Positions 18,811-27,528 of a stretch of DNA of 64,000 nucleotides are shown here, one piece after another. The notes below the pieces were generated by a model that saw nothing but the letters and a program-made list of their open reading frames with translations, was not told the origin of the DNA and made no database searches. Position numbers and translations under genes: made by a program. Source of the DNA: CALXVA01 sp944392465 (GTDB lineage: Bacteria > Bacillota > Clostridia > TANB77 > CAG-508); contig OZ006978.1 in assembly GCA_963931155.1 (NCBI GenBank), positions 1,178,001 to 1,242,000 on the forward strand. Direction: 5' to 3'. Every line of letters starts with the position of its first letter. The stretch's first letter is position 1.

Positions 18811-19446
18811 ATGAAAAAATTAAAAACAATAAAAAATAATGCTACAGCAATAATAGAAGAAAAAAAATCAAAATTTATTGCAAATATTTTTAATGTAAAT
18901 AGTGTAGAAGAAGCAGAAAACAAATTACATGAAATAAAGAAAAAATATTATGATGCTAGACATAATTGCTATGCGTATATAGTAGAAGAAGATGGAATAC
19001 AAAAGAAAAAGTTTAGTGATGATGGAGAGCCAAGTGGAACTGCAGGTTCTCCTATTTTAAATGTTATAGAAAAGAATAATTTGTGTAATGTATTAATAGT
19101 TGTTACAAGATATTTTGGTGGAATTTTGCTTGGAGCAGGTGGATTGGTTAGAGCATATACAGAAGCTACTGCCAAAGCTATAAATAAAACGAATATATTA
19201 GAAAAAGAAGAAGGCTATGAAATAGAAATAGTAATAAATTATCAGGATTTAGATAAATTTAAATATTTTTGTAACCAAAATAGTATAGAAATAATAGATA
19301 CTAAATACTTAGAAAATATTATTTGTACAATTGAAGCAACAAAAGAAAATAAAGAAAGATTGGAAAATATTAAATACAACGAAATGAATATAAATATACT
19401 TAAATTAAACGTTATAGACATAAAACTAATAGATAAAAAAGAATAA
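18811..19446 (+). CDS. YigZ / IMPACT family protein
   Basis: A 211-residue member of the YigZ/UPF0029 family. The N-terminal IMPACT domain shows the conserved KKSKFIAN, ARHNCYAY, FSDDGEPSGTAGSPIL and VTRYFGGILLGAGGLVRAY segments, with a C-terminal ferredoxin-like domain. The molecular function in bacteria is undetermined; the eukaryotic relative IMPACT is a translational regulator. RBS AGAGGGTAAT, 15 bp after the flavoprotein gene. Confidence 0.85.
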   Translation: MKKLKTIKNNATAIIEEKKSKFIANIFNVNSVEEAENKLHEIKKKYYDARHNCYAYIVEEDGIQKKKFSDDGEPSGTAGSPILNVIEKNNLCNVLIVVTRYFGGILLGAGGLVRAYTEATAKAINKTNILEKEEGYEIEIVINYQDLDKFKYFCNQNSIEIIDTKYLENIICTIEATKENKERLENIKYNEMNINILKLNVIDIKLIDKKE

Positions 19447-19479
19447 ATGAAAATTATTAAAAAAACTTATCAAAAACTA

Positions 19480-19508
19480 TTGTAAAAATTTGGAAAAAGA
19501 TATATAAT
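19480..19508 (+). promoter_or_regulatory. Sigma-A-type promoter of spo0A
   Basis: TTGTAA, 17-bp spacer, TATAAT, 45 bp upstream of the spo0A TTG. I did not find a good sigma-H promoter or 0A box in this gap. Confidence 0.6.
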
Positions 19509-19553
19509 CAAAATGTAAAATATTTACAATTAAATTGATAGGGGGATAAGAAA

Positions 19554-20372
19554 TTGAACGAAAAAATCAGAATTTTAGTATCAGATGACAACCAAGAATT
19601 TGCAAAAACATTAGTAAAGTATTTATCAGAAGACGAGGACATTGAAGTAGTAGGAGTTGCTAGAGATGGTGATGAAGCATTTGTAAAAATAATGGAAACA
19701 AAACCTGACATAGCATTACTAGATATAATAATGCCTCATTTAGATGGATTAGGAGTTTTAGAAAAATTGAATTCAGCTAATTTAGAAAAAAAGCCTATCT
19801 GTATAATTTTATCTGCAGTAGGTCAAGACAAAATAACACAGCGAGCAATTGAATTAGGAGCACAATATTACATAGTAAAACCTTTTGACATTATGATATT
19901 AATTAAAAGAATAAAGGAATTAAAGTATTATCAACCAGTACAAGGCAAAAATAATTTTATATCAAAAGAAATAAAAACGCAGTATATAGATATATCCCCT
20001 GATAGAAGAAGTAATGAAGATAATTTAGAAGCATTAGTTACAAATATTATACATGAAGTTGGTGTTCCTGCACATATTAAAGGTTATCAATATCTAAGAG
20101 AAGCTATAATTATGGTTATTAATGATATTGATGTAATTAATCAAATTACAAAACAATTATATCCAGATATAGCTGTTAAATACCACACAACACCAAGTAG
20201 AGTAGAACGTGCAATTCGTCATGCAATAGAAGTAGCATGGGGACGTGGACAACAAGACGTAGTAGAAAGAATATTTGGATATACGGTATCTGCAGCAAAA
20301 GGCAAGCCAACAAATTCGGAATTTATAGCAATGATTGCAGATAAATTGAGGCTTGAATTAAAGAGTGCGTAA
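19554..20372 (+). CDS. spo0A: Sporulation transcription factor Spo0A
   Basis: The master regulator of entry into sporulation. The 272-residue protein has a receiver domain (about 4-120) with acidic pocket DDN, phosphoacceptor Asp in ALLDIIMPHLDGLG, and a Lys in VKPFD. The Spo0A C-terminal DNA-binding domain (about 150-270) carries the helix HTTPSRVERAIRHAIEVAW, which is near invariant in the family. The start is TTG at 19554 after AGGGGGAT. It has its own promoter and terminator, and identifies the organism as a spore-former lineage. Confidence 0.95.
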   Translation: MNEKIRILVSDDNQEFAKTLVKYLSEDEDIEVVGVARDGDEAFVKIMETKPDIALLDIIMPHLDGLGVLEKLNSANLEKKPICIILSAVGQDKITQRAIELGAQYYIVKPFDIMILIKRIKELKYYQPVQGKNNFISKEIKTQYIDISPDRRSNEDNLEALVTNIIHEVGVPAHIKGYQYLREAIIMVINDIDVINQITKQLYPDIAVKYHTTPSRVERAIRHAIEVAWGRGQQDVVERIFGYTVSAAKGKPTNSEFIAMIADKLRLELKSA

Positions 20373-20443
20373 AGCCATAAAAACAAACTGGGAGTAACAT
20401 TACATAAATTTATAAAAAACTTCCAGATGTATTTTTACCACCA

Positions 20444-20479
20444 ATAAATGCTTGTTTATGGCCATAAACAAGCATTTAT
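20444..20479. repeat. Perfect 36-bp palindrome downstream of spo0A
   Basis: ATAAATGCTTGTTTATGG followed directly by its exact complement. No T-run follows, so it is not an obvious terminator. It may be a cruciform, an operator or an RNA hairpin in the spo0A 3' end. Confidence 0.7.
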
Positions 20480-20489
20480 AAAACCAACC

Positions 20490-20537
20490 AACACCTTTTA
20501 TTTATTGCTTAAAATAACAATAAATAGAGGTGTTTTT
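20490..20537 (+). terminator. spo0A terminator
   Basis: Near-perfect 17-18 bp arms AACACCTTTTATTTATTG / CAATAAATAGAGGTGTT with a 10-nt loop, then T-rich. Confidence 0.8.
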
Positions 20538-20617
20538 GCGTGTGAAAAAAGGTAGAGATTAAATATACAGAGAGTTATATTTGCAGATATAATTCAAACA
20601 ATGAACTAAAATAACCA

Positions 20618-20646
20618 TTGTAAAAATCAAATAAATATGATAAAAT
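20618..20646 (+). promoter_or_regulatory. Promoter of the hypothetical membrane protein gene
   Basis: TTGTAA, 17-bp spacer, TAAAAT, 30 bp before the ATG. The 303-bp gap from spo0A to this gene holds the palindrome, the terminator and this promoter. Confidence 0.5.
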
Positions 20647-20675
20647 CTTGACACATATAAAATGGAGGGAAATAA

Positions 20676-21416
20676 ATGGGCATATTTTTACTTATATTGA
20701 CTATAATTTTGTTTTTAGTATCAATAAATAAAATTAATAAAAAAATATATAATAAAAATATTAGACAATATAAAGAAAAATTAAAAACATATAGAAGAAA
20801 GCTAATAATATTTGGAATATTATCAATTATATTTATTTGCTTATTTAATGTAGTTTTAAATATAAATGATAACTCAGAAAATACAGATAAAATAAATATT
20901 ACATTGCCATTTATTTATATATCATTACTAGCATATATGATTGCTATGTTTTCCTTCATTGTTCATTGGATTTTAGTACCAAGTAAAGAAAAAATAAAAA
21001 GAGAAATAGAACAAACAAAAATTAATCAAGAACTAGAAAAATATAATTTTGATAAAAAAATAAAATATAATTCAAATATTATTTGTTTTGATAATCGTAA
21101 TAGAGTATTAGCAATTATAAATACATATAAAAACACATGTGAATTAATAAGATATGAAGAAATAATTAATTGTGGAATATATGAAAATGGAAAGGATATT
21201 ACTAACAAGCAGACTGGAGCGATTATAGGAATTGGATCTAGAAAAGGGAAAGAACTGATTGATTTAAAATTAAAAATTACTACAAATAATTCAAACAAAA
21301 AAATATATACGATTTCCATAAAAGATAGTGAAATAGAAAAAGAAGCTATTGAATTTCTTAATGAGTCATATATAAATATTATGGAAATTATGAATAATGT
21401 TAGAAAATATGATTAA
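20676..21416 (+). CDS. Hypothetical membrane protein
   Basis: A 246-residue protein I do not recognise. It has a very hydrophobic N-terminal helix (about 2-18), a second (about 42-62) and a third (about 76-104), then a Lys/Glu-rich linker and a C-terminal soluble beta-rich domain (about 130-235) resembling a PH-like or SHOCT-neighbour fold (YNSNIICFDNRNRVLAIINT). RBS TGGAGGG, nine bases before the ATG. Lys/Asn/Ile-rich composition is like the host. It stands alone between spo0A and the EamA transporter. Confidence 0.6.
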   Translation: MGIFLLILTIILFLVSINKINKKIYNKNIRQYKEKLKTYRRKLIIFGILSIIFICLFNVVLNINDNSENTDKINITLPFIYISLLAYMIAMFSFIVHWILVPSKEKIKREIEQTKINQELEKYNFDKKIKYNSNIICFDNRNRVLAIINTYKNTCELIRYEEIINCGIYENGKDITNKQTGAIIGIGSRKGKELIDLKLKITTNNSNKKIYTISIKDSEIEKEAIEFLNESYINIMEIMNNVRKYD

Positions 21417-21487
21417 AGCAAAAAAGTAACATTTATGAATTAAATGAAAATAAAGGGGTTGGAATAAGTGAAATATATAAATGGTCC

Positions 21488-21525
21488 ATAAATATATTTA
21501 TATTAACAAAGATAAATATATTTAT
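21488..21525. promoter_or_regulatory. Twin 14-bp palindromes upstream of the EamA gene
   Basis: ATAAATATATTTAT occurs exactly twice (21488-21501 and 21512-21525) 24 bp apart. The second copy directly abuts the AGGAGG ribosome binding site. It could be an operator or an RNA structure controlling access to the RBS. Confidence 0.45.
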
Positions 21526-21538
21526 AGGAGGAATAAAA

Positions 21539-22447
21539 ATGTGGCTTTTATTTGCAACAATAACAGTACTACTTTGGGGTACATCAGAAACAATATTTAA
21601 AAAAGTATCTACACATGAAAGACATAGTGTACTAAAATTAATATCATTTAATGGAATAATACTTGGAATATGTGCGTTAATTTTTATGCTTGTTACTAGA
21701 ACAGAAGTAAACTTTGATATGATAAAAACATATTTGCCTATAGCAATTATATACATAGCATCTATGTTTTGTACATATAAAGCAATGACTTTGGTTAAAG
21801 TATCAATTTTATCACCAATTCAAAATTCATCTTGTGCTATAACAACTATACTTTGTATATTAATATTAGGTCAAACAGTTGGTGTACCACAAATTATAGC
21901 AATAGCAGTTATAATAATTTGTATGATTTTGCTATCAGTTAATAAAGATGAAGTATTAAGAATTGAATCAGGAAATAAAGAGGAAGATGAAAAGAATGCT
22001 AAAAGAGCATATCTTTTATATATAAAAGGTATAGCATTTGCATTAGGATATTTATTATTAGATGGTATAGGTTCATTTATGGACGACTATACACTAGAAG
22101 CAGATTTATCTGCAGAACAAGTTATAATCGCGTATTCATTTATATATGCAGTTGTAGGTATAATTGCATTAATAGTACTTAAATTCAAAGATAAAGAATA
22201 TAAAATATTTGATTTTAAAAATAATAAACTAAAACTTGCTGGAACACTTGTAGAAACAGCAGGTCAATATACATATATTTATGCATTTGCATTTGGAGAT
22301 GCAGCACTTGCTTCACCATATATTGCAGCATATAGTATTGTAACAATAATATTATCAAGAATTTTCTTAAAAGAAAAATTAAAAAGAAGACAATATGTAT
22401 TAATTGGGTTAATTATAGCAGCAATGATTACATTGTCGTTTGAATAG
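21539..22447 (+). CDS. EamA/DMT-family transporter
   Basis: A 302-residue inner-membrane protein with about ten hydrophobic helices arranged as two EamA repeats (about 1-140 and 160-300), separated by a charged loop (about 141-158). The first repeat shows LWGTSETIFKK near the N-terminus and YKAMTLVKVSILSPIQN, typical of drug/metabolite transporters. The substrate is unknown. RBS AGGAGGA. Overlapping upstream palindromes suggest regulation at transcription or translation. Confidence 0.82.
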   Translation: MWLLFATITVLLWGTSETIFKKVSTHERHSVLKLISFNGIILGICALIFMLVTRTEVNFDMIKTYLPIAIIYIASMFCTYKAMTLVKVSILSPIQNSSCAITTILCILILGQTVGVPQIIAIAVIIICMILLSVNKDEVLRIESGNKEEDEKNAKRAYLLYIKGIAFALGYLLLDGIGSFMDDYTLEADLSAEQVIIAYSFIYAVVGIIALIVLKFKDKEYKIFDFKNNKLKLAGTLVETAGQYTYIYAFAFGDAALASPYIAAYSIVTIILSRIFLKEKLKRRQYVLIGLIIAAMITLSFE

Positions 22448-22476
22448 TATTAAATAACATAGAAAGAAGGATATAA

Positions 22477-22938
22477 ATGGAAAAAGTAAGAGGTTTTGAA
22501 ATAGCTAAAGGATGGGAAGATAAAAAAATAAATTTACCAGTTAGAAAAACTAAATATTCAGCAGGATATGATATAGAAGCAGCAGAAGATGTAGTAATAC
22601 CTAGTTTTAAAAAAGGTATGGCACCTACACTAGTGAAAACAGGACTAAAAGCATATATGCAAGATGATGAAGTAATGTTTCTATATAACCGTAGTTCTAA
22701 TCCTAAGAAAAAAGGATTAGTGATGGCAAATAGTGTAGGAGTTATAGATAAAGATTATTATGGAAATCCAGATAATGATGGACATTTTATGTTTGCCTTC
22801 TTTAATATTAAAGATGAAGACGTATTAATAAAAAAAGGGGAAGCAATTGGACAAGCTGTATTTCAAAAATATTTAGTTGCAGATGGTGATAATGCAGAAG
22901 GAGAAAGAGTTGGAGGATTTGGTTCAACAAGTAAGTAA
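22477..22938 (+). CDS. dut: dUTP diphosphatase
   Basis: Hydrolyses dUTP to dUMP, keeping uracil out of DNA and feeding dTMP synthesis. The 153-residue trimeric dUTPase has its motifs in order: SAGYDIEA (29-36), RSS (69-71), GVIDKDYYGN (84-93), KGEAIGQAVFQKY (about 119-131) and the C-terminal RVGGFGSTSK that closes over the active site. RBS AGAAGGA precedes the ATG. A terminator that overlaps the next promoter lies downstream. Confidence 0.9.
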   Translation: MEKVRGFEIAKGWEDKKINLPVRKTKYSAGYDIEAAEDVVIPSFKKGMAPTLVKTGLKAYMQDDEVMFLYNRSSNPKKKGLVMANSVGVIDKDYYGNPDNDGHFMFAFFNIKDEDVLIKKGEAIGQAVFQKYLVADGDNAEGERVGGFGSTSK

Positions 22939-23038
22939 TAAAAGAGTATTAAAGGAAATATTGTATAATAACCAGAAAAAAATTAAAAACTTGTAAAAGC
23001 TTAGAGGACAAGTAGTTACAAGTAAAACATGTGCAAAA

Positions 23039-23073
23039 AAACTGGCAAAAGTTTTGACTTTTGCCAGTTTTTG
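23039..23073 (+). terminator. dut terminator, overlapping the next promoter
   Basis: 13-bp arms AAACTGGCAAAAG / CTTTTGCCAGTTT with a 6-nt loop, followed by TTG and T-rich DNA. The -35 box of the next promoter lies in the loop and right arm. Confidence 0.8.
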
Positions 23074-23082
23074 TAGTATAAT
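23054..23082 (+). promoter_or_regulatory. Promoter of the CarD-like gene inside the dut terminator
   Basis: TTGACT, 17-bp spacer, TATAAT. It gives an 80-nt leader before the CarD-like ATG. Confidence 0.75.
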
Positions 23083-23162
23083 AGAAATGTAGTTGAAAAA
23101 GAGAAGCAAACCCTTTCTTTAACTTCGTATTAGAAAATTTTACTTTAGAAAGGAGGACCTAT

Positions 23163-23741
23163 ATGTTTAACATAGGTGATAAAATTGTATATCCAATGCA
23201 TGGGGCAGGAACAATTGATGCAATAGAAGAAAAAGACATATTAGGGGAAAAACAAAATTATTATATTATTAAAATGCCTGGAGAGGTAAAAGTAATGGTT
23301 CCAACCAACAAAGCAGAAGAAGTTGGTGTTAGAAATATAATTGGAAAAGAAGAAGCCGGAAAAGTAATGGCTGTATTAGGAGAAAACGAAACAGAAATGT
23401 CTCAAAATTGGAATAAAAGATATAGGGACAATATGGAAAAAATGAAGAGCGGAGATATTTATGAAGTAGCAGATGTTGTTAGAAATTTAAGCTTTAAACA
23501 AAAAGAAAAGGGTCTATCTACAGGAGAAAAGAAAATGCTTAATAATGCTAAGCAAATACTTGTAAGTGAGCTTGTACTTGCAGAACATGCCTCACAAGAA
23601 GAAGTAGAAAAACAAGTAGAAAATAAAATCAATATATCATTTGATGAATATAAACTACCACAAGAAAATATTGATATTAATCAAAATATTGTTAGTAAAT
23701 TTATTCCATTCAATGGAACTGGAACAAGTGAAAATGTGTAA
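23163..23741 (+). CDS. CarD/CdnL-family transcription factor
   Basis: A 192-residue CarD-like regulator. The N-terminal RNA-polymerase-interacting Tudor-like domain (about 1-60) begins MFNIGDKIVYPMHGAGTIDA, the standard CarD opening. A helical C-terminal domain (about 70-160) would contact the upstream edge of the promoter bubble. Family members stabilise open complexes, for example at rRNA promoters. RBS AAAGGAGG seven bases before the ATG. Monocistronic, between its own promoter and terminator. Confidence 0.85.
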   Translation: MFNIGDKIVYPMHGAGTIDAIEEKDILGEKQNYYIIKMPGEVKVMVPTNKAEEVGVRNIIGKEEAGKVMAVLGENETEMSQNWNKRYRDNMEKMKSGDIYEVADVVRNLSFKQKEKGLSTGEKKMLNNAKQILVSELVLAEHASQEEVEKQVENKINISFDEYKLPQENIDINQNIVSKFIPFNGTGTSENV

Positions 23742-23773
23742 AAAAATTTATTGTATAAAAATGTTACAAAAGA

Positions 23774-23800
23774 AAGGTCGTATCTAGCAGATACGACCTT
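23774..23800 (+). terminator. Terminator of the CarD-like gene
   Basis: Perfect 12-bp arms AAGGTCGTATCT / AGATACGACCTT with a 3-nt loop; only short T tracts follow. Confidence 0.7.
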
Positions 23801-23888
23801 ATTGTAGGTAAAAACTGTAAGTGCGTAAGAAGGAATTAAAGACTTTATGTCGAATAAAATAAGTATATGATAGAAAGGTTAGAATAAA

Positions 23889-25676
23889 TTGGTAAGATAT
23901 AGTGAAGAATTAATAGAAGAAATAAAAAACAGCAATGATATCGTAGACGTAATTTCACAGTATGTAACATTAAAAAGAAGTGGAAGAAACTTTTTTGGAT
24001 TATGTCCGTTTCACAAAGAAAAATCTCCTTCTTTTTCTGTCTCACCAGATAAACAAATTTTTCACTGTTTTGGTTGTGGGGTAGGTGGAAATGTTATTCA
24101 TTTTATTAGTAAAATAGAAAACATAGATTTTAGAGAAACGATTGAGTTATTAGCAAATAGAGCAAATATTACTCTTCCTACATTAGATAATAGTTACCAA
24201 GATAATAAAAAAGCTATCTTAAAATCAAAGGTGTATGAAATTAATGAAATAGCAGCTAAATTTTATCATGCAAACTTGTATAAGCCAACATCAAAAGAAG
24301 CACAGAATTATATTAAGAAAAGAAAACTCGATAATAGAACATTAAAATCGTTTTTAATTGGTTATTCTGGAACTTTTGATGAACTCTATAGAGTATTAAA
24401 AAGTAAAGGCTATACTGAAGAAGAAATTTTAGCATCAAGCTTAGTAAATAAATCAGATAATGGAAGATTTATTGATAGATTTAGAAGAAGACTTATGATA
24501 CCAATTCAAGATACAACAGGAAGATTTATAGCTTTTGGAGGAAGAGTATTAGATGACAGTAAACCAAAATATATTAATTCTCCAGAGAATATTGTGTATA
24601 GCAAGGGAAGAAATTTATTTGGACTAAACATTGCCAAAAAAGGAGATACAAAAAAATTAATAATAGTTGAAGGATATATGGATGCAATTTCCCTATATCA
24701 GAGAGGTATTACTAATGTTGTAGCATCACTTGGAACAGCATTAACAGAACAGCAAGGAAGGCTACTTAGAAAAAATAGTGAACAAGTGATTATTGGGTAT
24801 GATGCTGATGGTGCTGGACAAGCAGCTACGTTAAGAGGGCTTGAGATACTTCAAAATATGGGGTGTGATATTCGTGTGCTTCAAATATATGGAGCAAAAG
24901 ATCCAGATGAGTTTATTATAAAATACGGACCTGAGAGATTTCAAAAATGTGTAGATAATGCGATATCATTAGTAGAATTTAAAGTAAAAATATTAAAACA
25001 AAATTTAAACATAGAAAATGTAAATGATAAGATTAAATTCTTGAACGAAGTAGCAAAAATACTGTCAAAAGTAGATAACAATATTGAAAAAGAAATATAC
25101 ATTGATAAAATATCTAAAGAATATGGTATATCTAAGGAAGCAATATATGGAGAAGTTAATAAATTAATATATAATAAAACAAGTGATAAAAAAGTATTAG
25201 AAAGGCCACCTGTAAAAGCATACATAAATAATAAACAAGAAGAAAAAATAGATGCTACTGTGATTAAAAGAGAAAAAATGGTTATATATATTCTAGTTAA
25301 CTATCCAGAAGAGAGTTATAGAGCGATTAAAGATAAGATAACAGTAGAGGATATACATTCTGAAGTAAATAAAAAGATAATATCTAAAATTTATGAACAA
25401 TATTCTAAAGGAAATGTGAATAACATAATAGATTTTTTTGAAGAAGAGGAAGTTGTAAATTATTTATCTGGAATTATGGCTGATGATTTTGGAATATCAG
25501 ATATTAATAAATGTATAGAAGACTTGCTAAATACATATAATAAAGAAAAATTAACCAATACAAGAAATAGTATAATTAAAAAACTAGAAAATACCAATAA
25601 TATGACTGCAGAGGAAATAAAGCAACTAGAAGAAAAGTTAAATGAAACAATTTTGAAATTAGCTAAAGTTAAGTAG
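23889..25676 (+). CDS. dnaG: DNA primase
   Basis: Synthesises RNA primers at the replication fork. The 595-residue protein has a CHC2 zinc finger (Cys39, His42, Cys60, Cys63), a catalytic core with TOPRIM motifs VEGYMDA (about 258-264) and GYDADGAG (about 300-307), and a DnaB-binding C-terminal region. The start is TTG at 23889, about 11 bases after AAAGG; no ATG fits better. rpoD follows 11 bp downstream, reproducing the conserved dnaG-rpoD pair. Confidence 0.93.
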   Translation: MVRYSEELIEEIKNSNDIVDVISQYVTLKRSGRNFFGLCPFHKEKSPSFSVSPDKQIFHCFGCGVGGNVIHFISKIENIDFRETIELLANRANITLPTLDNSYQDNKKAILKSKVYEINEIAAKFYHANLYKPTSKEAQNYIKKRKLDNRTLKSFLIGYSGTFDELYRVLKSKGYTEEEILASSLVNKSDNGRFIDRFRRRLMIPIQDTTGRFIAFGGRVLDDSKPKYINSPENIVYSKGRNLFGLNIAKKGDTKKLIIVEGYMDAISLYQRGITNVVASLGTALTEQQGRLLRKNSEQVIIGYDADGAGQAATLRGLEILQNMGCDIRVLQIYGAKDPDEFIIKYGPERFQKCVDNAISLVEFKVKILKQNLNIENVNDKIKFLNEVAKILSKVDNNIEKEIYIDKISKEYGISKEAIYGEVNKLIYNKTSDKKVLERPPVKAYINNKQEEKIDATVIKREKMVIYILVNYPEESYRAIKDKITVEDIHSEVNKKIISKIYEQYSKGNVNNIIDFFEEEEVVNYLSGIMADDFGISDINKCIEDLLNTYNKEKLTNTRNSIIKKLENTNNMTAEEIKQLEEKLNETILKLAKVK

Positions 25677-25687
25677 GAGGTAAAATA

Positions 25688-26824
25688 ATGAAAAAATCAG
25701 AGAAGTCTGAAATATTGGAAGAAAATATGAATAAAAAAGAAAAAGCAAAAGAAATAGCAGAAGATAAAGTGAAGAAGATAATAGAAAAGGCAAAAGAAAA
25801 AGGAAAGATTACTTATGGTGAGCTTGCTACTGAATTGGATGACACAAGTCCAGAAGAAATAGACAAAGTATTTGATGCTTTTGAAGATTTAGGTGTGGAT
25901 TTAAATGATGATTTAGATGAGCCTGATGTGGAAGATTTAGAAAATGTAGAAGAAATAAAACTAGAAGAAATGGATGTACAAAACATCGATGGAGTTAGTG
26001 TAGATGATCCGGTAAGAATGTATTTAAGAGAAATAGGAAAAATACCTTTACTTACTTACGAAGAAGAAGCAGATTTAGCTAAGAAAATAATGGATGGAGA
26101 CGAAGATGCAAAGAAAAAACTAGCAGAATCAAATCTTAGGTTAGTTGTAAGTATAGCAAAAAAATATGTTGGTAGAGGAATGTTATTTTTAGACTTAATT
26201 CAAGAAGGAAATATGGGATTAATAAAAGCTGTAGAAAAATTTGATTATAATAAGGGATTTAAATTTAGTACGTATGCAACATGGTGGATTAGACAAGCTA
26301 TTACTAGAGCTATAGCGGATCAAGCAAGAACTATAAGAATTCCTGTTCACATGGTAGAAACAATAAACAAATTAATTCGTACATCAAGGCAATTGCTACA
26401 ACAAAATGGTAGAGAGCCAACACCAGAAGAAATAGCAAAAGAAATGGAAATTTCACCTGAAAAAGTAATGGAAATACAAAAAATAGCACAAGACCCAGTA
26501 TCTTTAGAAACACCAATTGGAGAAGAAGATGATAGTCATTTAGGTGATTTTATTCAAGATGAAGATAGTCCAGCTCCACAAGATTCAGCAGCACATACAC
26601 TTTTAAAAGAACAATTAGAAGAGGTTATGAATACTTTAACTCCTAGAGAAGCAATGGTTTTAAAACTTAGATTTGGCTTAGAAGATGGAAAAGCAAGAAC
26701 CCTTGAAGAAGTAGGAAAACAATTTGATGTTACAAGAGAAAGAATAAGACAAATAGAAGCAAAGGCATTAAGAAAACTTAGACATCCTAGTAGAAGTAAG
26801 AAATTAAGAGATTATATGAGTTAA
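25688..26824 (+). CDS. rpoD: Primary RNA polymerase sigma factor (sigma-A)
   Basis: A 378-residue housekeeping sigma factor. Region 1.1 is at about 20-85, region 1.2 at DDPVRMYLREIG, region 2 at LRLVVSIAKKYVGRGMLFLD and the -10 recognising KFSTYATWWIRQAI, region 3 at about 240-300, and region 4 with the helix-turn-helix TRERIRQIEAKALRKLRH. It should read the TTGACA/TATAAT promoters seen throughout the window. RBS GGAGGT. Cotranscribed with dnaG. Confidence 0.95.
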   Translation: MKKSEKSEILEENMNKKEKAKEIAEDKVKKIIEKAKEKGKITYGELATELDDTSPEEIDKVFDAFEDLGVDLNDDLDEPDVEDLENVEEIKLEEMDVQNIDGVSVDDPVRMYLREIGKIPLLTYEEEADLAKKIMDGDEDAKKKLAESNLRLVVSIAKKYVGRGMLFLDLIQEGNMGLIKAVEKFDYNKGFKFSTYATWWIRQAITRAIADQARTIRIPVHMVETINKLIRTSRQLLQQNGREPTPEEIAKEMEISPEKVMEIQKIAQDPVSLETPIGEEDDSHLGDFIQDEDSPAPQDSAAHTLLKEQLEEVMNTLTPREAMVLKLRFGLEDGKARTLEEVGKQFDVTRERIRQIEAKALRKLRHPSRSKKLRDYMS

Positions 26825-26923
26825 AAACTTGATTTTTCTGTAAAATTATGTTAATATATATATGTAGTGTTATTGAAAATACAGTAATTTAAAAAGTTTT
26901 ATAGAAAAAATGAGGTAATTGAA

Positions 26924-27259
26924 ATGAGTATATTAGAAAAAATAAAAAAAGGATTAAGCAAGTTTTGGAATGAAACTTTAGGACCTGATTATAGTACAAC
27001 AGAACTTGCAGAATTAAGTATAAATTCAGCAGATCCAACAGAAGCTGCTCTTGCAAAGTCAAGCGCTAAAATAGATCAAGAAGCAGAAAACTATGGAAAT
27101 GGTGGTAGAGGTTCAAGCAAACAACAAAGAAGGGAAATGCTTAAAAATGTTGAAGTTAAAGGTGATGAGCTAACATCTAAGGCAAAAGGAAATTTTGCAA
27201 AAGCAAATGAGCCTAAAGCAGAACAAAGCAAAGAAGCAGGAAGAGGAAGAGATGACTAA
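26924..27259 (+). CDS. Small hypothetical protein, charged and Gly-rich
   Basis: A 111-residue soluble protein I do not recognise. The N-terminus MSILEKIKKGLSKFWNETLG could form an amphipathic helix; the rest is Ala/Glu/Lys-rich and probably disordered, ending AGRGRDD. RBS TGAGGTAAT lies five to nine bases before the ATG. It lies 99 bp after rpoD and is followed by a strong hairpin. Host-like codon use and a clean RBS/terminator support a real gene. Confidence 0.6.
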   Translation: MSILEKIKKGLSKFWNETLGPDYSTTELAELSINSADPTEAALAKSSAKIDQEAENYGNGGRGSSKQQRREMLKNVEVKGDELTSKAKGNFAKANEPKAEQSKEAGRGRDD

Positions 27260-27295
27260 TATAGCAAATAAAAAAATACGAGTTAGATTATATAG

Positions 27296-27329
27296 ATTTT
27301 ATTGTATAGGGGATCCTATACAATAAAAT
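27296..27329 (+). terminator. Hairpin terminator before tRNA-Met
   Basis: Perfect 15-bp arms ATTTTATTGTATAGG / CCTATACAATAAAAT with a GGAT loop, then TTTG. Confidence 0.75.
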
Positions 27330-27343
27330 TTTGTATTATATAC

Positions 27344-27372
27344 TTGACAAATACAAAAAAAACATTTATAAT
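27344..27372 (+). promoter_or_regulatory. Consensus sigma-A promoter of tRNA-Met
   Basis: Exact TTGACA, 17-bp spacer, exact TATAAT, 19 bp upstream of the tRNA. Confidence 0.85.
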
Positions 27373-27391
27373 TTTAAATGCGTTTACATAT

Positions 27392-27468
27392 GGCGAGATA
27401 GCTCAGTTGGCTAGAGCAACTGGTTCATACCCAGTGGGTCGATGGTTCGAATCCATTTCTCGCTACCA
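27392..27468 (+). tRNA. tRNA-Met (CAT), elongator type
   Basis: A 77-nt cloverleaf including an encoded CCA. The acceptor GGCGAGA pairs with TCTCGCT (G-U at the first pair), discriminator A. The anticodon stem ACTGG/CCAGT encloses TTCATAC, so the anticodon is CAT; the T-arm contains GGTTCGAATCC. The acceptor ends resemble elongator tRNA-Met of Bacillus. A CAT anticodon could also belong to lysidine-modified tRNA-Ile, but the acceptor argues for Met. Confidence 0.9.
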
Positions 27469-27478
27469 ATATATAAAG

Positions 27479-27511
27479 ACAAGTAAGTTACAAAAATTTA
27501 CTTGTTTTTTT
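27479..27511 (+). terminator. tRNA terminator
   Basis: 8-bp arms ACAAGTAA / TTACTTGT with an 11-nt loop, followed by T7. Confidence 0.75.
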
Positions 27512-27528
27512 ATGCAGTATGAAATTTT

